Position numbers and translations under genes: made by a program. Positions 1-8,169 of a stretch of DNA of 64,000 nucleotides are shown one piece after another. The DNA comes from Acidovorax sp. A1169 (GTDB lineage: Bacteria > Pseudomonadota > Gammaproteobacteria > Burkholderiales > Burkholderiaceae_C), in the NCBI RefSeq assembly GCF_030704685.1, contig NZ_JAUZDX010000021.1, forward strand, positions 59,415 through 123,414, written 5' to 3'. Each line of letters begins with the position of its first letter. Position 1 is the stretch's first letter. The notes under the pieces are model-generated. The model was given only the letters and a program-made list of their open reading frames with translations. It had not been told where the DNA came from and did not search any database.

Positions 1-150
1 TACACCTGCGGCCCTGCAGGCGGCGGAGGGGTGCGCACGGCCATGCGCCCGCGCCTGGGCACCGTGTCTTGCCTGGTGCCGCGCGAGTCCGTGCCCACGG
101 GCTACCGCATGTTCGATGCCATCGTGCAAGAGGAAAGGGCGGCCGCATGA
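1..150 (+). CDS. AtuA-type (DUF1446) protein, C-terminal end only
   Basis: This frame is open from the first base and ends at the TGA at 148-150, so only the last 49 codons are present. The fragment begins YTCGPAGGGG and ends MFDAIVQEERAAA. Its family is inferred mainly from the next gene, which is the small AtuA-like domain that normally accompanies or is fused to AtuA/DUF1446 proteins. Those proteins are linked to acyclic terpene or branched acyl-CoA use. The stop overlaps the next start (ATGA at 147-150), which indicates translational coupling. The fragment alone would be hard to identify. Confidence 0.5.
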   Translation, partial: YTCGPAGGGGVRTAMRPRLGTVSCLVPRESVPTGYRMFDAIVQEERAAA

Positions 151-506
151 CCGACACCATCACTGTTCCGCTCTACCGCCTGGCGCACAGCCGCACCGGG
201 GACAAGGGCAACCGCTCCAACATCAGCGTCATCGCCTGGCACCCCGCGCTGTGGGACGTGCTCATGGCCCAGGTGACCGAAGCCGCCGTGGCGCGCCATT
301 TCGTGCAGCGCCAGCCGGGCCGCGTGGTGCGCTATGTGCTGCCGCAACTGCAGGCCATGAACTTCGTGCTCGACGACGTGCTCGATGGCGGTGTCAACGA
401 CGCCCTGAACCTCGACAGCCACGGCAAGGCGCTGAGCTACCTGCTGCTCGACCTGCCGGTGCAGGTGCCGCAGGCACTGGCCGGGCATCTTGTGGGCCCG
501 GGCTGA
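147..506 (+). CDS. AtuA-like ferredoxin-fold domain protein
   Basis: This 119-residue protein contains the block LAHSRTGDKGNRSNISVIA (residues about 10-28). It matches the family signature around SGDKG(D/N)..N(I/V)(G/S)VIA seen in the small AtuA-like domain, found either at the C-terminus of AtuA/DUF1446 proteins or as a separate subunit. Here it is separate and translationally coupled to the upstream gene by an ATGA overlap. In other bacteria such pairs sit beside acyl-CoA metabolism genes and TTT receptors, and a Bug receptor follows 46 bp later. The biochemical role of the domain is not established, so a subunit role is inference. The ATG at 147 is chosen over in-frame upstream codons because of the overlap. 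Confidence 0.75.
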   Translation: MTDTITVPLYRLAHSRTGDKGNRSNISVIAWHPALWDVLMAQVTEAAVARHFVQRQPGRVVRYVLPQLQAMNFVLDDVLDGGVNDALNLDSHGKALSYLLLDLPVQVPQALAGHLVGPG

Positions 507-552
507 CCCCGATTTGCTTCTTTCACCCTTACCAACAACACCAGGAGACAAC

Positions 553-1548
553 ATGAGCGCTTTCAACATCCATTCCCCATCCCGCCGACGCACCCTTGCC
601 GCCGCCGTGGCCATGGCCGCATCGCTGGGCTTGGCCGGTACGGCCATGGCCCAGGCATACCCGGCCAAGGCCATCACCTTCGTGGTGCCGTTTGCCGCCG
701 GCAGCGCCACCGACCAACTGGCGCGCGCCATCGGCCAGTCCATCACCAACGACACCAAGCAGCCCGTGGTCATCGACAACAAGGCCGGCGCGAGCGGCAT
801 GATCGCCGCGCAGGCGGTGGCCAAGGCGCCGGCCGACGGCTACACCCTCCTCATCACCACCAACACCACGCACGCGGCCAACGAGCACCTGTACAAGAAG
901 CTCTCGTACGACCCGGTTAAGGACTTCGCGCCCATCTCGGGCCTGGGCAAGGGCGGGCAGGTGATGGTGGTCAACGCCGCATCGGCCTATAAAAGCGTGG
1001 GCGACGTCGTGGCCGCCGCCAAGAAGGCACCGGGCAAGCTGAGTTTCGGCAGCGGCAGCTCGTCGAGCCGCATGGCCGGTGAAATGCTCAAGCAGCTGGC
1101 GGGCGTGGACATCCTGCATGTGCCCTACAAGAGCAACCCCCTGGCCATCACCGACCTGCTCGGCGGGCAGATCGACCTGATGATCACCGACACCTCCACC
1201 GGCGTGCCCCAGGTCAAGGCAGGCAAGCTGCGCGCGCTGGGCTACTCTACGCAAAAGCGCAGCTCGCAGCTGCCCGACGTGCCCACCATCGACGAAGCCG
1301 GCGTCAAGGGCTACGACATGGGCTACTGGTTCGCCGCCTACGCCCCCGCAGGCACGCCGCCAGCCGTGGTGGCACGCCTCAACGAGCTGATGGGGGCGGC
1401 CACGAAGAGCGCGGCCGCCAAGTCCTTCTTCGACACCGCCGGCTCCGAAGCCTGGACGACCTCGCCGGACGAACTCGCCAAATTCCAGGCCGCCGAAACG
1501 GTGAAGTGGGGCAAGGTCATCAAGGCCGCCGGCATCGAAGCCGAGTAA
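553..1548 (+). CDS. Bug/TctC-family TTT substrate-binding protein
   Basis: This 331-residue periplasmic receptor belongs to the tripartite tricarboxylate transporter family. The signal peptide spans residues 1 to about 35 (RRR followed by a hydrophobic stretch, cleavage near AMA|QAYPAK). The mature start YPAKAITFVVPFAAGSATDQ and the segments VVIDNKAGASG and KAPADGYTLL are family hallmarks. Such receptors bind carboxylated small molecules. The ligand cannot be read from sequence, but neighbouring AtuA-type genes suggest an organic acid or acyl compound. No TctA/TctB membrane genes are nearby, so this is an orphan receptor, as is usual in Comamonadaceae. The start is set by AGGAGA at 542-547. 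Confidence 0.9.
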   Translation: MSAFNIHSPSRRRTLAAAVAMAASLGLAGTAMAQAYPAKAITFVVPFAAGSATDQLARAIGQSITNDTKQPVVIDNKAGASGMIAAQAVAKAPADGYTLLITTNTTHAANEHLYKKLSYDPVKDFAPISGLGKGGQVMVVNAASAYKSVGDVVAAAKKAPGKLSFGSGSSSSRMAGEMLKQLAGVDILHVPYKSNPLAITDLLGGQIDLMITDTSTGVPQVKAGKLRALGYSTQKRSSQLPDVPTIDEAGVKGYDMGYWFAAYAPAGTPPAVVARLNELMGAATKSAAAKSFFDTAGSEAWTTSPDELAKFQAAETVKWGKVIKAAGIEAE

Positions 1549-1659
1549 GAGCGGCTAACAAAACTCTTCTGGCGTCGTTGCTGCGCCTTGTCGTACTAAC
1601 GTACTGCCTGCGGCGCAGCGCCTAGCCAGAACCGCTTCGCTGAGTTTTGGCATCCGCTC
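1549..1659. repeat. Dispersed multi-stem palindromic repeat, copy 1
   Basis: The element begins one base after the stop codon of the Bug receptor gene. Its outer arms are GAGCGG/CCGCTC and CAAAACTC/GAGTTTTG. Inside are TTCTGG/CCAGAA and a perfect GCTGCGCC/GGCGCAGC stem, with two GTAC blocks at the tip. A second copy with the same layout lies at 50198-50309. Possible roles are an mRNA 3' end structure, a transcription terminator or a REP-like protein target. No run of T follows, so a classical intrinsic terminator is unlikely. Confidence 0.8.
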
Positions 1660-1849
1660 TAAGCCTCCAGCCCTCCGCGCGACCCGCGCATCCGGGTCCT
1701 GAACGATCGATCCCGCCAGCTGTGCCCCTGCGCAGCCGGTGTGGGCGCAGCCATGCCTGAGCACTTGCCCCCGTGCAGGCCGGAGCACGCCCGTTTTTCC
1801 CGCAGAGCAAGCACGACCACCAGAGTCATTTCACAAGGAGACAAGCGAT

Positions 1850-3985
1850 ATGAAACATCCCCATCTGCACACCCTCGGGGCCCTGGCCCTCACGGCTGCC
1901 GCTGCAGCCGCCATCACCGCTTGCGGCGGCAGCAGCAGCGACGACGGACTGACCGGCAAGGCCCCGGCCATGAAGCTCGAGATCACCGCCCGCGAGGACT
2001 TCCCGGGCACCTACGGCACCGTGGGCGCCTACGAGCGCCTCTCGGGCACTCTCTCGGGCGAGGTGGACCCGGCCGATCCCAAGAACGCCGTCATCCAGGA
2101 CCTGGCGCTGGCGCCCGTCAACGCCCGCGGCATGGCCGAGTACAAGACCGAGTTTGTGATGTTGAAGCCCAAGGACATGGCCAAGGCCAGCGGGGTCTTG
2201 CGCTACGACGCACCCAACCGCGGCAATATCCTCACCATGCTCAACCCCACGGTCACGCCCAGCGACGCCGTGTACCTGGAGCGCGGCTATGTGATGCTCT
2301 ACTCGGCCTGGCAGGGCGATGTGCCCAAGAGCGCCGCGGCGCGCCTCACGGCCACGGTGCCCGTGGCGAAGAACAAGGACGGCACCAGCATCACCGGCCC
2401 TTACCGCGCCGAGCTGGTGCCCACCGCCGCCAGCCCCGCGATGACACTGCCCGGTGGCGTGTTCAACGGCTCCATGATTGCCTACCAGCCCGCCAGCCTG
2501 GACAACACCCAGCCCGGCTATTCGCTCACCCGCCGCGCCAACGAGACCGATGCGCGCATCCCGGTGCCCGCCGCCGATTGGAAGTTCGCCACCTGCGACA
2601 CTGCGGCCAACGCCTTCCCCGGCACACCAAGCCCTACCAGCGTCTGCCTTAAGGGCGGGTTCGATCCGGCCTACCTGTACGAGCTGGTCTACGTCGCCAA
2701 GGACCCCAAGGTCATGGGCGTGGGCCTGGCCGCGCTGCGCGACACGGTGAGCTTTTTCCGCAGCAAGGCGGCCGACGCCAGCGGCACGGCCAACCCGGTG
2801 GCCGGGCGCATCACGCACACGCTGGGGCAGGGCACCTCGCAGTCGGGCAACGCGATGAAGACCTTCTTGCACCTGGGTTTCAACCAGGCGCTCGATGGCA
2901 GCAAGGTCTTTGACGGCATGTACGCCCACGTGGCAGCACGCCAGACGAACACCAACACCCGCTTTGCTGTGCCCGGCGGCGGCGGCGGGCTGCGCACCGA
3001 CCACACGGCCTTCGGCCAGACGGCACCGCGCGGGCTGGACAAGGACTACATGGATGATGTCAGCGGCCGCCAGGGCGGGGTGATGAAGCGCTGTGCCGCC
3101 ACCAGCACCTGCCCCAAGTTCTTTTTGGGCCTGTCGGGCACGGAGTTCTGGCAGCTGCAGGGCTCGCCGGTGCTGACCGATGCCAATGGTCTCAAGGACC
3201 TCACCCAGCCCGACAATGCCCGCATCTACTACTACGCCAGCACCCAGCACGGTGGCGCTGGCGGTACGGCCAGCATCAGCTATGCGCCGAGCCGCGCGCC
3301 GTACCCCACGGGCACGGTGGTGCAGTTCAACGACACCTTCCGCGCGCTGTTCCTGGGGCTGGAGGACTGGGTGGTGCGCGGCACCACGCCGTCGGCCACC
3401 CAGGTGCCCAAGGTGGCCGACGGCACCCTGGTGCGGCCTGCGCAGGTGGCCTTCCCGGTCATGAAGGGGCTCACCTGGGCGGTGAACGGCACGCAGACGG
3501 CCATCCCCGACTTCAACTACCTGGGCTGGCACAACAACTTCCCGCTGTTCGACTTCGGACCGCAGTACCTGCCGCAGGACGAGGCCGGCATTGCCAGCGT
3601 GCTGCCCCCGCGCAACCTGAACCGCGACTACGCCATTCTGGTACCCCAGGTGGACGCGCGCACGGGCCTGACCCGCGCCGGCATCCAGAGCGTGGAGGCG
3701 CGCGCGCCGCTGGGCACGAGCTTCGAGTTCAACTATGTGGCCACGCCGGGCATCACCGACCTGGCCAACCTCACGGGCGGCTACATCCCGTTCCACACCA
3801 CCCGCGCCGCGCGCCTGGCAGCCGGCGATGGCCGGGTGTCGCTGGAGGAGCTGTACGGCAACCAGGCCGGCTACGTGGCCGCGGTGACCGAGGCGGCCAA
3901 CGCCCTGGTGGCCCAGCGCCTGCTGCTGCCGCGCGATGCTCAGGCGCAGATCGAGCGGGCGAAGGCGACCGTGATCCTGCCTTGA
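1850..3985 (+). CDS. Lipoprotein alpha/beta-hydrolase-domain protein
   Basis: This 711-residue protein has a lipoprotein signal peptide (lipobox ITAC at about residues 22-25, then GGSSS), so it should be a periplasmic or outer-membrane lipoprotein. The segment THTLGQGTSQSGNAMKTFLH near residue 330 holds a G-x-S-Q-S-G nucleophile elbow. It is followed by FNQALDGSKVFDGMYAHVA, typical of the large alpha/beta hydrolase domain family related to PF20091. The substrate is unknown; an ester or polyester is plausible. It starts at ATG 1850, six bases after AAGGAG-like bases at 1834-1839. A long leader of about 190 bp after the repeat suggests its own promoter. It is convergent with the LysR gene downstream. 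Confidence 0.75.
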   Translation: MKHPHLHTLGALALTAAAAAAITACGGSSSDDGLTGKAPAMKLEITAREDFPGTYGTVGAYERLSGTLSGEVDPADPKNAVIQDLALAPVNARGMAEYKTEFVMLKPKDMAKASGVLRYDAPNRGNILTMLNPTVTPSDAVYLERGYVMLYSAWQGDVPKSAAARLTATVPVAKNKDGTSITGPYRAELVPTAASPAMTLPGGVFNGSMIAYQPASLDNTQPGYSLTRRANETDARIPVPAADWKFATCDTAANAFPGTPSPTSVCLKGGFDPAYLYELVYVAKDPKVMGVGLAALRDTVSFFRSKAADASGTANPVAGRITHTLGQGTSQSGNAMKTFLHLGFNQALDGSKVFDGMYAHVAARQTNTNTRFAVPGGGGGLRTDHTAFGQTAPRGLDKDYMDDVSGRQGGVMKRCAATSTCPKFFLGLSGTEFWQLQGSPVLTDANGLKDLTQPDNARIYYYASTQHGGAGGTASISYAPSRAPYPTGTVVQFNDTFRALFLGLEDWVVRGTTPSATQVPKVADGTLVRPAQVAFPVMKGLTWAVNGTQTAIPDFNYLGWHNNFPLFDFGPQYLPQDEAGIASVLPPRNLNRDYAILVPQVDARTGLTRAGIQSVEARAPLGTSFEFNYVATPGITDLANLTGGYIPFHTTRAARLAAGDGRVSLEELYGNQAGYVAAVTEAANALVAQRLLLPRDAQAQIERAKATVILP

Positions 3986-4005
3986 TGGTGGGCTGATCCA
4001 GAGAT

Positions 4006-4042
4006 GCGAAGGCCGGGGCCCTTACCCTGGCCTTTGCGTTTT
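4006..4042. terminator. Bidirectional intrinsic terminator
   Basis: GCGAAGGCC pairs with GGCCTTTGC (one G-U pair) around a GC-rich loop and is followed by GTTTT. It lies between the convergent ends of the hydrolase gene (3985) and the LysR gene (stop at 4042), so it could serve both. Confidence 0.6.
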
Positions 4043-4941
4043 CAGAGCGACCAGGGGGCGCCCTTGAAGCGCTCGACGAGAAAGTCTAATAGCGCCCTTA
4101 CGGCCGGCGACTGGTGCCTGCGCGAGGTGTACAGCGCATTGATGGCCATCACCGGAAGCCCCCAATCGGGCAGCACAGCCACCAACTCCCCGCTGGAGAT
4201 ATGCGGGTTGGCCAGGTAGGTGGGCTGCGGCGCGATGCCGCCCCCGGCCAGCGCGGCGCGCAGCAGGGTGGTGGCCTCGTTGGCGCTGAAGTGGCTGGAC
4301 ACGGCCACGCGCGCGGTCTCGCCGCCACGGGCCAGCTCCCACACGCTCTTGCCGAAGTTGGCATAGCTCAGGCAGCGGTGGCGTTCCAGGTCGGCCGGCA
4401 GGTCGGGCACGCCATGGCGCGCCAGGTAGGCGGGCGATGCCACCAGCATCGAATCGCAGCGCGCCAGCGGCCGGGCGATCAGCATCGGGTCGGGCCCGCT
4501 ACTGATGCGGATGGCCAGGTCGATGCGCCGCTCCACCAGGTTGAGCGCGCCTTCGCTCGCATCGAGGTCGATCTTGAGCAGCGGGTGCAGCGCCAGAAAG
4601 TCGGCAATCGCCGCGCCCAGCTGCGCATAGGCGAACGATACGCTGCAGGTCAGCCGCAACTGGCCGCGCAGCTCGCCTTCACCCGTGGCGGTGGTCTCTT
4701 CCTCGATGTCCTCCACCAGCGCCAGCATCTGCTGGCAGCGGCGCAGGCATGCCTCGCCCGCATCGGTCAGCGTCACGCTGCGGGTGGTGCGCTGCAGCAG
4801 GCGGGCCTGCAGCCATTGCTCCATCTCGCCCACATAGCGCGTGACCATGGCGCGCGACATGTCGAGCCGGTCGGCCGTGGCGCTGAAGCTGCCGCTGGTG
4901 GCCACTTCCACAAACACGCGCATCGCGGTCAGTCGATCCAT
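4042..4941 (-). CDS. LysR-family transcriptional regulator
   Basis: This 299-residue regulator has the standard layout. The N-terminal winged helix-turn-helix (MDRLTAMRVFVEVATSGSFS, then ADRLDMSRAMVTRYVGEME) occupies residues 1-60. The LysR substrate-binding domain follows from about residue 90. The CrgA/DhcR-like N-terminus MDRLTAMRVF is common in Burkholderiales. It is divergent from the MBL-fold gene at 5056, and an inverted repeat overlaps its own start codon at 4940-4967. Autorepression and control of the divergent gene are therefore likely, though this is inference from geometry. The effector is unknown. Confidence 0.9.
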   Translation of the reverse strand: MDRLTAMRVFVEVATSGSFSATADRLDMSRAMVTRYVGEMEQWLQARLLQRTTRSVTLTDAGEACLRRCQQMLALVEDIEEETTATGEGELRGQLRLTCSVSFAYAQLGAAIADFLALHPLLKIDLDASEGALNLVERRIDLAIRISSGPDPMLIARPLARCDSMLVASPAYLARHGVPDLPADLERHRCLSYANFGKSVWELARGGETARVAVSSHFSANEATTLLRAALAGGGIAPQPTYLANPHISSGELVAVLPDWGLPVMAINALYTSRRHQSPAVRALLDFLVERFKGAPWSL

Positions 4942-4967
4942 ATTTGATCTATTTATGCAACAAATAT
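4940..4967. promoter_or_regulatory. Inverted repeat, candidate LysR operator
   Basis: ATATTTG (4940-4946) and CAAATAT (4961-4967) are perfect inverted arms separated by 14 bp of AT-rich DNA. The element overlaps the start codon of the leftward LysR gene and lies about 90 bp upstream of the rightward MBL-fold gene. That is the usual position for an autoregulated LysR site. Confidence 0.5.
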
Positions 4968-5055
4968 GCGCATTTTAAGCGGTTTATTAGATCGATTGGC
5001 GCAAATAAACTGCAGCCTGTACCGAGCAACACCACCCACTTCTGGAGATTTCAGC

Positions 5056-5922
5056 ATGTTCCGCACCACCGTTGTCGCTGCCACCCTGGCCATCGCCTTC
5101 ACCGCCGCTCAGGCTGCCGAGCCATTGCAGATCAAGGTCTACAACGCCGACGGCAACAGCTTCAATGTCAACTCCACCCTGGTCTACGGCGAGAAGGAGG
5201 CCATGGTCATCGACGCCGGTTTCACCCGCGCCGACGCACTGCGCATTGCCGCCAACGTGCTCGACAGCGGTAAAACGCTCAAGACCATCTACGTGAGCCA
5301 GGCCGATCCCGACTATTACTTCGGCGTGGAAACGCTCAAGGAATTCTTCCCCCAGGCCGAGGTGGTGACCACCCCCGCCGTGCTGGAGAAGATCAACGCC
5401 AAGCTCGCCGGCAAGCTCGCCTTCTGGGGCCCCAAGATGGGCGCCAACGCACCGCGCACGCCCGTGCTGCCCAAGGCCATCACCGGCAACACCCTCACGG
5501 TCGACGGCCAGGTGGTCGAAATCCGTGGCACCACCGGCCTGCTGGCGCACCGACCCTATGCCTGGATCCCGTCGGTGAAGGCCGTGGTGGGCAACATCGG
5601 CGTGTTCGGCACCAACACCCATGTATGGACCGCCGACACGCAGACCGTGGCCGAGCGCAGCGCCTGGGTGGCCCAGCTCGACGAAATGGCCGCCCTGCAG
5701 CCCACCGTGGTCGTGCCCGGCCACATGGCCGCTGGTACGCCGCTGACGCCCGCCAATGTGACCTACACCAAGGGCTACCTGCAGGCCTTTGAGAAGAACG
5801 CCGCAGCGACCAAGACCAGCGCCGAGCTGATCGAGGCCATGAAGAAGGCCTACCCCGCAGCGCCCATGGGCCTGTCGCTCGATATCGGCGCCAAGGTGAA
5901 CAAGGGCGATATGAAGTGGTGA
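5056..5922 (+). CDS. Secreted MBL-fold protein with altered metal motif
   Basis: This 288-residue protein has a signal peptide (cleavage near AAQAA|EPLQ, residues about 17-21). The fold is suggested by NSTLVYGEKEAMVIDAGF (strand plus VIDAGF, residues 39-56) and by VVVPGHMAAG near residue 220, as in the metallo-beta-lactamase superfamily. The position of the HxHxDH metal motif reads SQADPDYYFG (residues 81-90), so the usual histidines are missing and only Asp residues remain. This may mean altered metal use or loss of hydrolase activity. The start at 5056 is preceded by GGAGA at 5044-5048. Control by the divergent LysR is likely. Confidence 0.7.
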   Translation: MFRTTVVAATLAIAFTAAQAAEPLQIKVYNADGNSFNVNSTLVYGEKEAMVIDAGFTRADALRIAANVLDSGKTLKTIYVSQADPDYYFGVETLKEFFPQAEVVTTPAVLEKINAKLAGKLAFWGPKMGANAPRTPVLPKAITGNTLTVDGQVVEIRGTTGLLAHRPYAWIPSVKAVVGNIGVFGTNTHVWTADTQTVAERSAWVAQLDEMAALQPTVVVPGHMAAGTPLTPANVTYTKGYLQAFEKNAAATKTSAELIEAMKKAYPAAPMGLSLDIGAKVNKGDMKW

Positions 5923-5950
5923 GCAACGGGTTTACCAATCCCCCAAAGTG

Positions 5951-6232
5951 ATGGATCACCAGATCATGCCAACGCACCCACTTCAACCCGTCTTGCAGCA
6001 CCTGCGTGCCGGGCGATGGAACGACGCACACGATCTGGTGCAACACGATGGCTCCCTGCTGGCGGCCTGGCTCCATGGCATCCTGCACCTGCAGGAGGGT
6101 GATCTGGAGGACGCCGAGAACTGGTACGAGCGTGCCAACCGCCACTTCCGCAGCCGCGGCACCCTGGAAGAAGAGCTGGCGCTTTTCGAAGCGGCGCTCT
6201 CCCAACCTACTGAAAAAGAACCAAGACCATGA
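5951..6232 (+). CDS. Small TPR-like hypothetical protein
   Basis: This 93-residue cytoplasmic protein has no signal peptide. The pattern HLRAGRWNDAHDLVQH, then AAWLHGILHLQEGDLEDAEN, WYERANRHF and LEEELALFEAAL resembles two or three tetratricopeptide-like helical pairs. Similar short proteins are widespread and uncharacterised. Its TGA overlaps the ATG of the next gene (6229-6232), indicating co-translation with the DsbA-like protein. The start could be ATG 5951 or ATG 5966; no strong ribosome-binding site decides between them. Confidence 0.65.
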   Translation: MDHQIMPTHPLQPVLQHLRAGRWNDAHDLVQHDGSLLAAWLHGILHLQEGDLEDAENWYERANRHFRSRGTLEEELALFEAALSQPTEKEPRP

Positions 6233-6873
6233 CAACGGCGGTGACGTATTTGTTTGACCCCCTGTGCGGCTGGTGCTACGCCGCTGCGCCTGCCCTGGGC
6301 CGCCTGCAAGGGACCCCTGGCGTGCATATCACCCTGGCACCATCGGGCCTGTTCGCGGGCGCTGGTGCCCGGCCCATGGATGCGGAATTCGCCGGCTATG
6401 CCTGGTCCAACGACCAGCGCATCGAACAACTCACGGGCCAGCGCTTCACCCAGGCCTACCGCGACAACATTCTGGGTGCGCCTGCGGGCCGCTTTGACTC
6501 CGGCCCCGCCACCCTGGCGCTCACCGCCGTGGCGCAGACCGCGCCTGACCGCGAACTGGATACCCTGCACGCCCTGCAGCGCGCCCGCTACATCGACGGC
6601 CGTGACACGGCCGATGCGCAGGTGCTGGCCGATGTGCTGACCAACCTGGGCCTGGCCGAAGCCGCCGCGCAGACCCTGGCGCCCGATGCCGCACTGCACC
6701 GCGCCATGGCCGAACGCGTGGGCAGTTCGCAGGCCACCCTGCGCGCCGTGGGCGCGCGTGGTGTGCCTCAGCTGGTTGTCACGGGGCAGGGCGGGGCGCT
6801 GCGGTTGATCGGCGGGGATGCGCTGCTGGGGCCGCATGAGCGCTTGCTGGAGCTGGTGCTGGCTGCCGCCTGA
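6229..6873 (+). CDS. DsbA-family thioredoxin-fold protein
   Basis: This 214-residue protein begins with a beta strand and a C-x-x-C site, FDPLCGWCYAAAP (Cys13 and Cys16). The cis-proline loop GVPQL lies near residue 178, which is diagnostic of the thioredoxin fold with a helical insertion (DsbA/FrnE type). There is no signal peptide, so it is probably a cytoplasmic disulfide oxidoreductase or isomerase. FrnE-like proteins act in oxidative and metal stress. It is translationally coupled to the small TPR-like gene upstream. Its 3' end is 25 bp from the convergent MDR gene. Confidence 0.85.
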   Translation: MTTAVTYLFDPLCGWCYAAAPALGRLQGTPGVHITLAPSGLFAGAGARPMDAEFAGYAWSNDQRIEQLTGQRFTQAYRDNILGAPAGRFDSGPATLALTAVAQTAPDRELDTLHALQRARYIDGRDTADAQVLADVLTNLGLAEAAAQTLAPDAALHRAMAERVGSSQATLRAVGARGVPQLVVTGQGGALRLIGGDALLGPHERLLELVLAAA

Positions 6874-6898
6874 TTTCAGCGCCGTTGGCGCTCACCGA

Positions 6899-8038
6899 CT
6901 ACTTCGACGGATCGATCAGCACCTTGGCACCGGTGTTGCGCGGCCCGTAGAAGGCGATGGCGTCGGCGCTCAGCGCCTCGGCCAGCGACACCGTGCGCGC
7001 GTAGTGGCTGGCAAACGTGGTCTTGAGCTCGGCCGCCACGCGCTGGCGCAGCGCCTGCGCCGCCTCGTTGCCGATCTTCTGCAAAAACGGGAACAGCAAC
7101 CAGCCGCCCACGCCCCAGGCCATGCCGAACGTGCGCTGGATCTCAGTCGGGCGCGTGTCCAGGTGGCCATACAGGTAGACCTGCTTGTGCACGGCCGAGC
7201 CGTAGCGGCTGTACTCGGTGGCCTTTCGGTTGATGGCGGCTTCCATGCACTGCAGGATCTGCCCGGCCAGCGTGCCGCCGCCGGTGGCGTCGAACGCGAT
7301 GGTGGCACCCGTGGCAGCCAGGGCATCGGTCAGCTCGGCCATGAAGCCGGGCGCACTGCTGTCGCACACGTACTGGGCGCCGATCTCGCGCAGCAGCGCC
7401 GCCTGCTCGGGCTTGCGCACGATATTGACCAGGCCGATCCCGTCCTTCTGGCAGACCTTGTTGAGCATCTGGCCCAGGTTGCTGGCCGCCGCGGTGTGCA
7501 CCAGGGCGGTATGGCCTTCGCGCTTCATCGTCTCCACCATGCCCAGCGCCGTGAGCGGGTTGACGAAGCACGACGCACCCTCGGCCGCCGTGATGCCGGC
7601 CGGCAGCGGCAGGCATTGCGCGGCGGGCATGGCACGGTACTGCGCGTACATGGCCCCACCGATCAGCGCCACCGTGCGCCCAAGCAGCGCCTGGGCCGCT
7701 GGCGAGGAACCAGCCGCCACCACCAGGCCCGCGCCCTCGTTGCCCACGGGCATGCTCTGGCCCAGGCGTGCGGCCATGCCGGGCATGGCGCGGTCCGGGA
7801 TGCGGGCGGTGACCACGGGCCGGTCGGCGCTGCCGGCCACCTGCACGGTGGACAGATCGGCCGGCCCGAACAGCAGTCCGATGTCCGACGGGTTGATCGG
7901 CGTGGCCTGGATCTGGATCAGTACCTCGTCGGGCCCTGGGGCGGGCACGGGGGTGGGTTCGAGGCTGATCTGCAAGGTGGCATCAGGCTGCACGAGCGAG
8001 CGCAACTGCAGGGCGGTGGCAGGTACGGTTGTGGTCAT
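6899..8038 (-). CDS. MDR-family zinc-type/quinone oxidoreductase
   Basis: This 379-residue protein is a medium-chain dehydrogenase/reductase. The N-terminal GroES-like part carries PAPGPDEVLIQIQATPINPSD (residues about 42-62). The cofactor domain contains VHTAAASNLGQMLNKVCQ, a nucleotide-binding turn variant. No structural-zinc cysteine cluster is visible, so it is more like an NADPH-dependent quinone or enoyl reductase than a zinc alcohol dehydrogenase. The substrate is unknown. The start at 8038 follows GGAGAGA; an upstream in-frame codon at 8068 is less likely. Confidence 0.8.
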   Translation of the reverse strand: MTTTVPATALQLRSLVQPDATLQISLEPTPVPAPGPDEVLIQIQATPINPSDIGLLFGPADLSTVQVAGSADRPVVTARIPDRAMPGMAARLGQSMPVGNEGAGLVVAAGSSPAAQALLGRTVALIGGAMYAQYRAMPAAQCLPLPAGITAAEGASCFVNPLTALGMVETMKREGHTALVHTAAASNLGQMLNKVCQKDGIGLVNIVRKPEQAALLREIGAQYVCDSSAPGFMAELTDALAATGATIAFDATGGGTLAGQILQCMEAAINRKATEYSRYGSAVHKQVYLYGHLDTRPTEIQRTFGMAWGVGGWLLFPFLQKIGNEAAQALRQRVAAELKTTFASHYARTVSLAEALSADAIAFYGPRNTGAKVLIDPSK

Positions 8039-8169
8039 GGGTGTCTCTCCAGGTGATGAACCGGCCACACGCTTTTAGCTTGGCGTCACAGCCGTCATCT
8101 GGCCATTGTCGCCTGCAACGAGTGTGGCCCGCGCTGCATGTGCGACAGTGTGGCCCGCTCAGAACGGCC

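Noticed and set aside
1549..1659. Simple Rho-independent terminator for the Bug receptor gene
   Set aside because: The structure has several stems and no T-run, and it recurs elsewhere, so I call it a dispersed repeat.
1826..3796. A minus-strand open frame of about 650 codons
   Set aside because: It lies opposite the lipoprotein hydrolase, which has a signal, a lipobox and a nucleophile motif.
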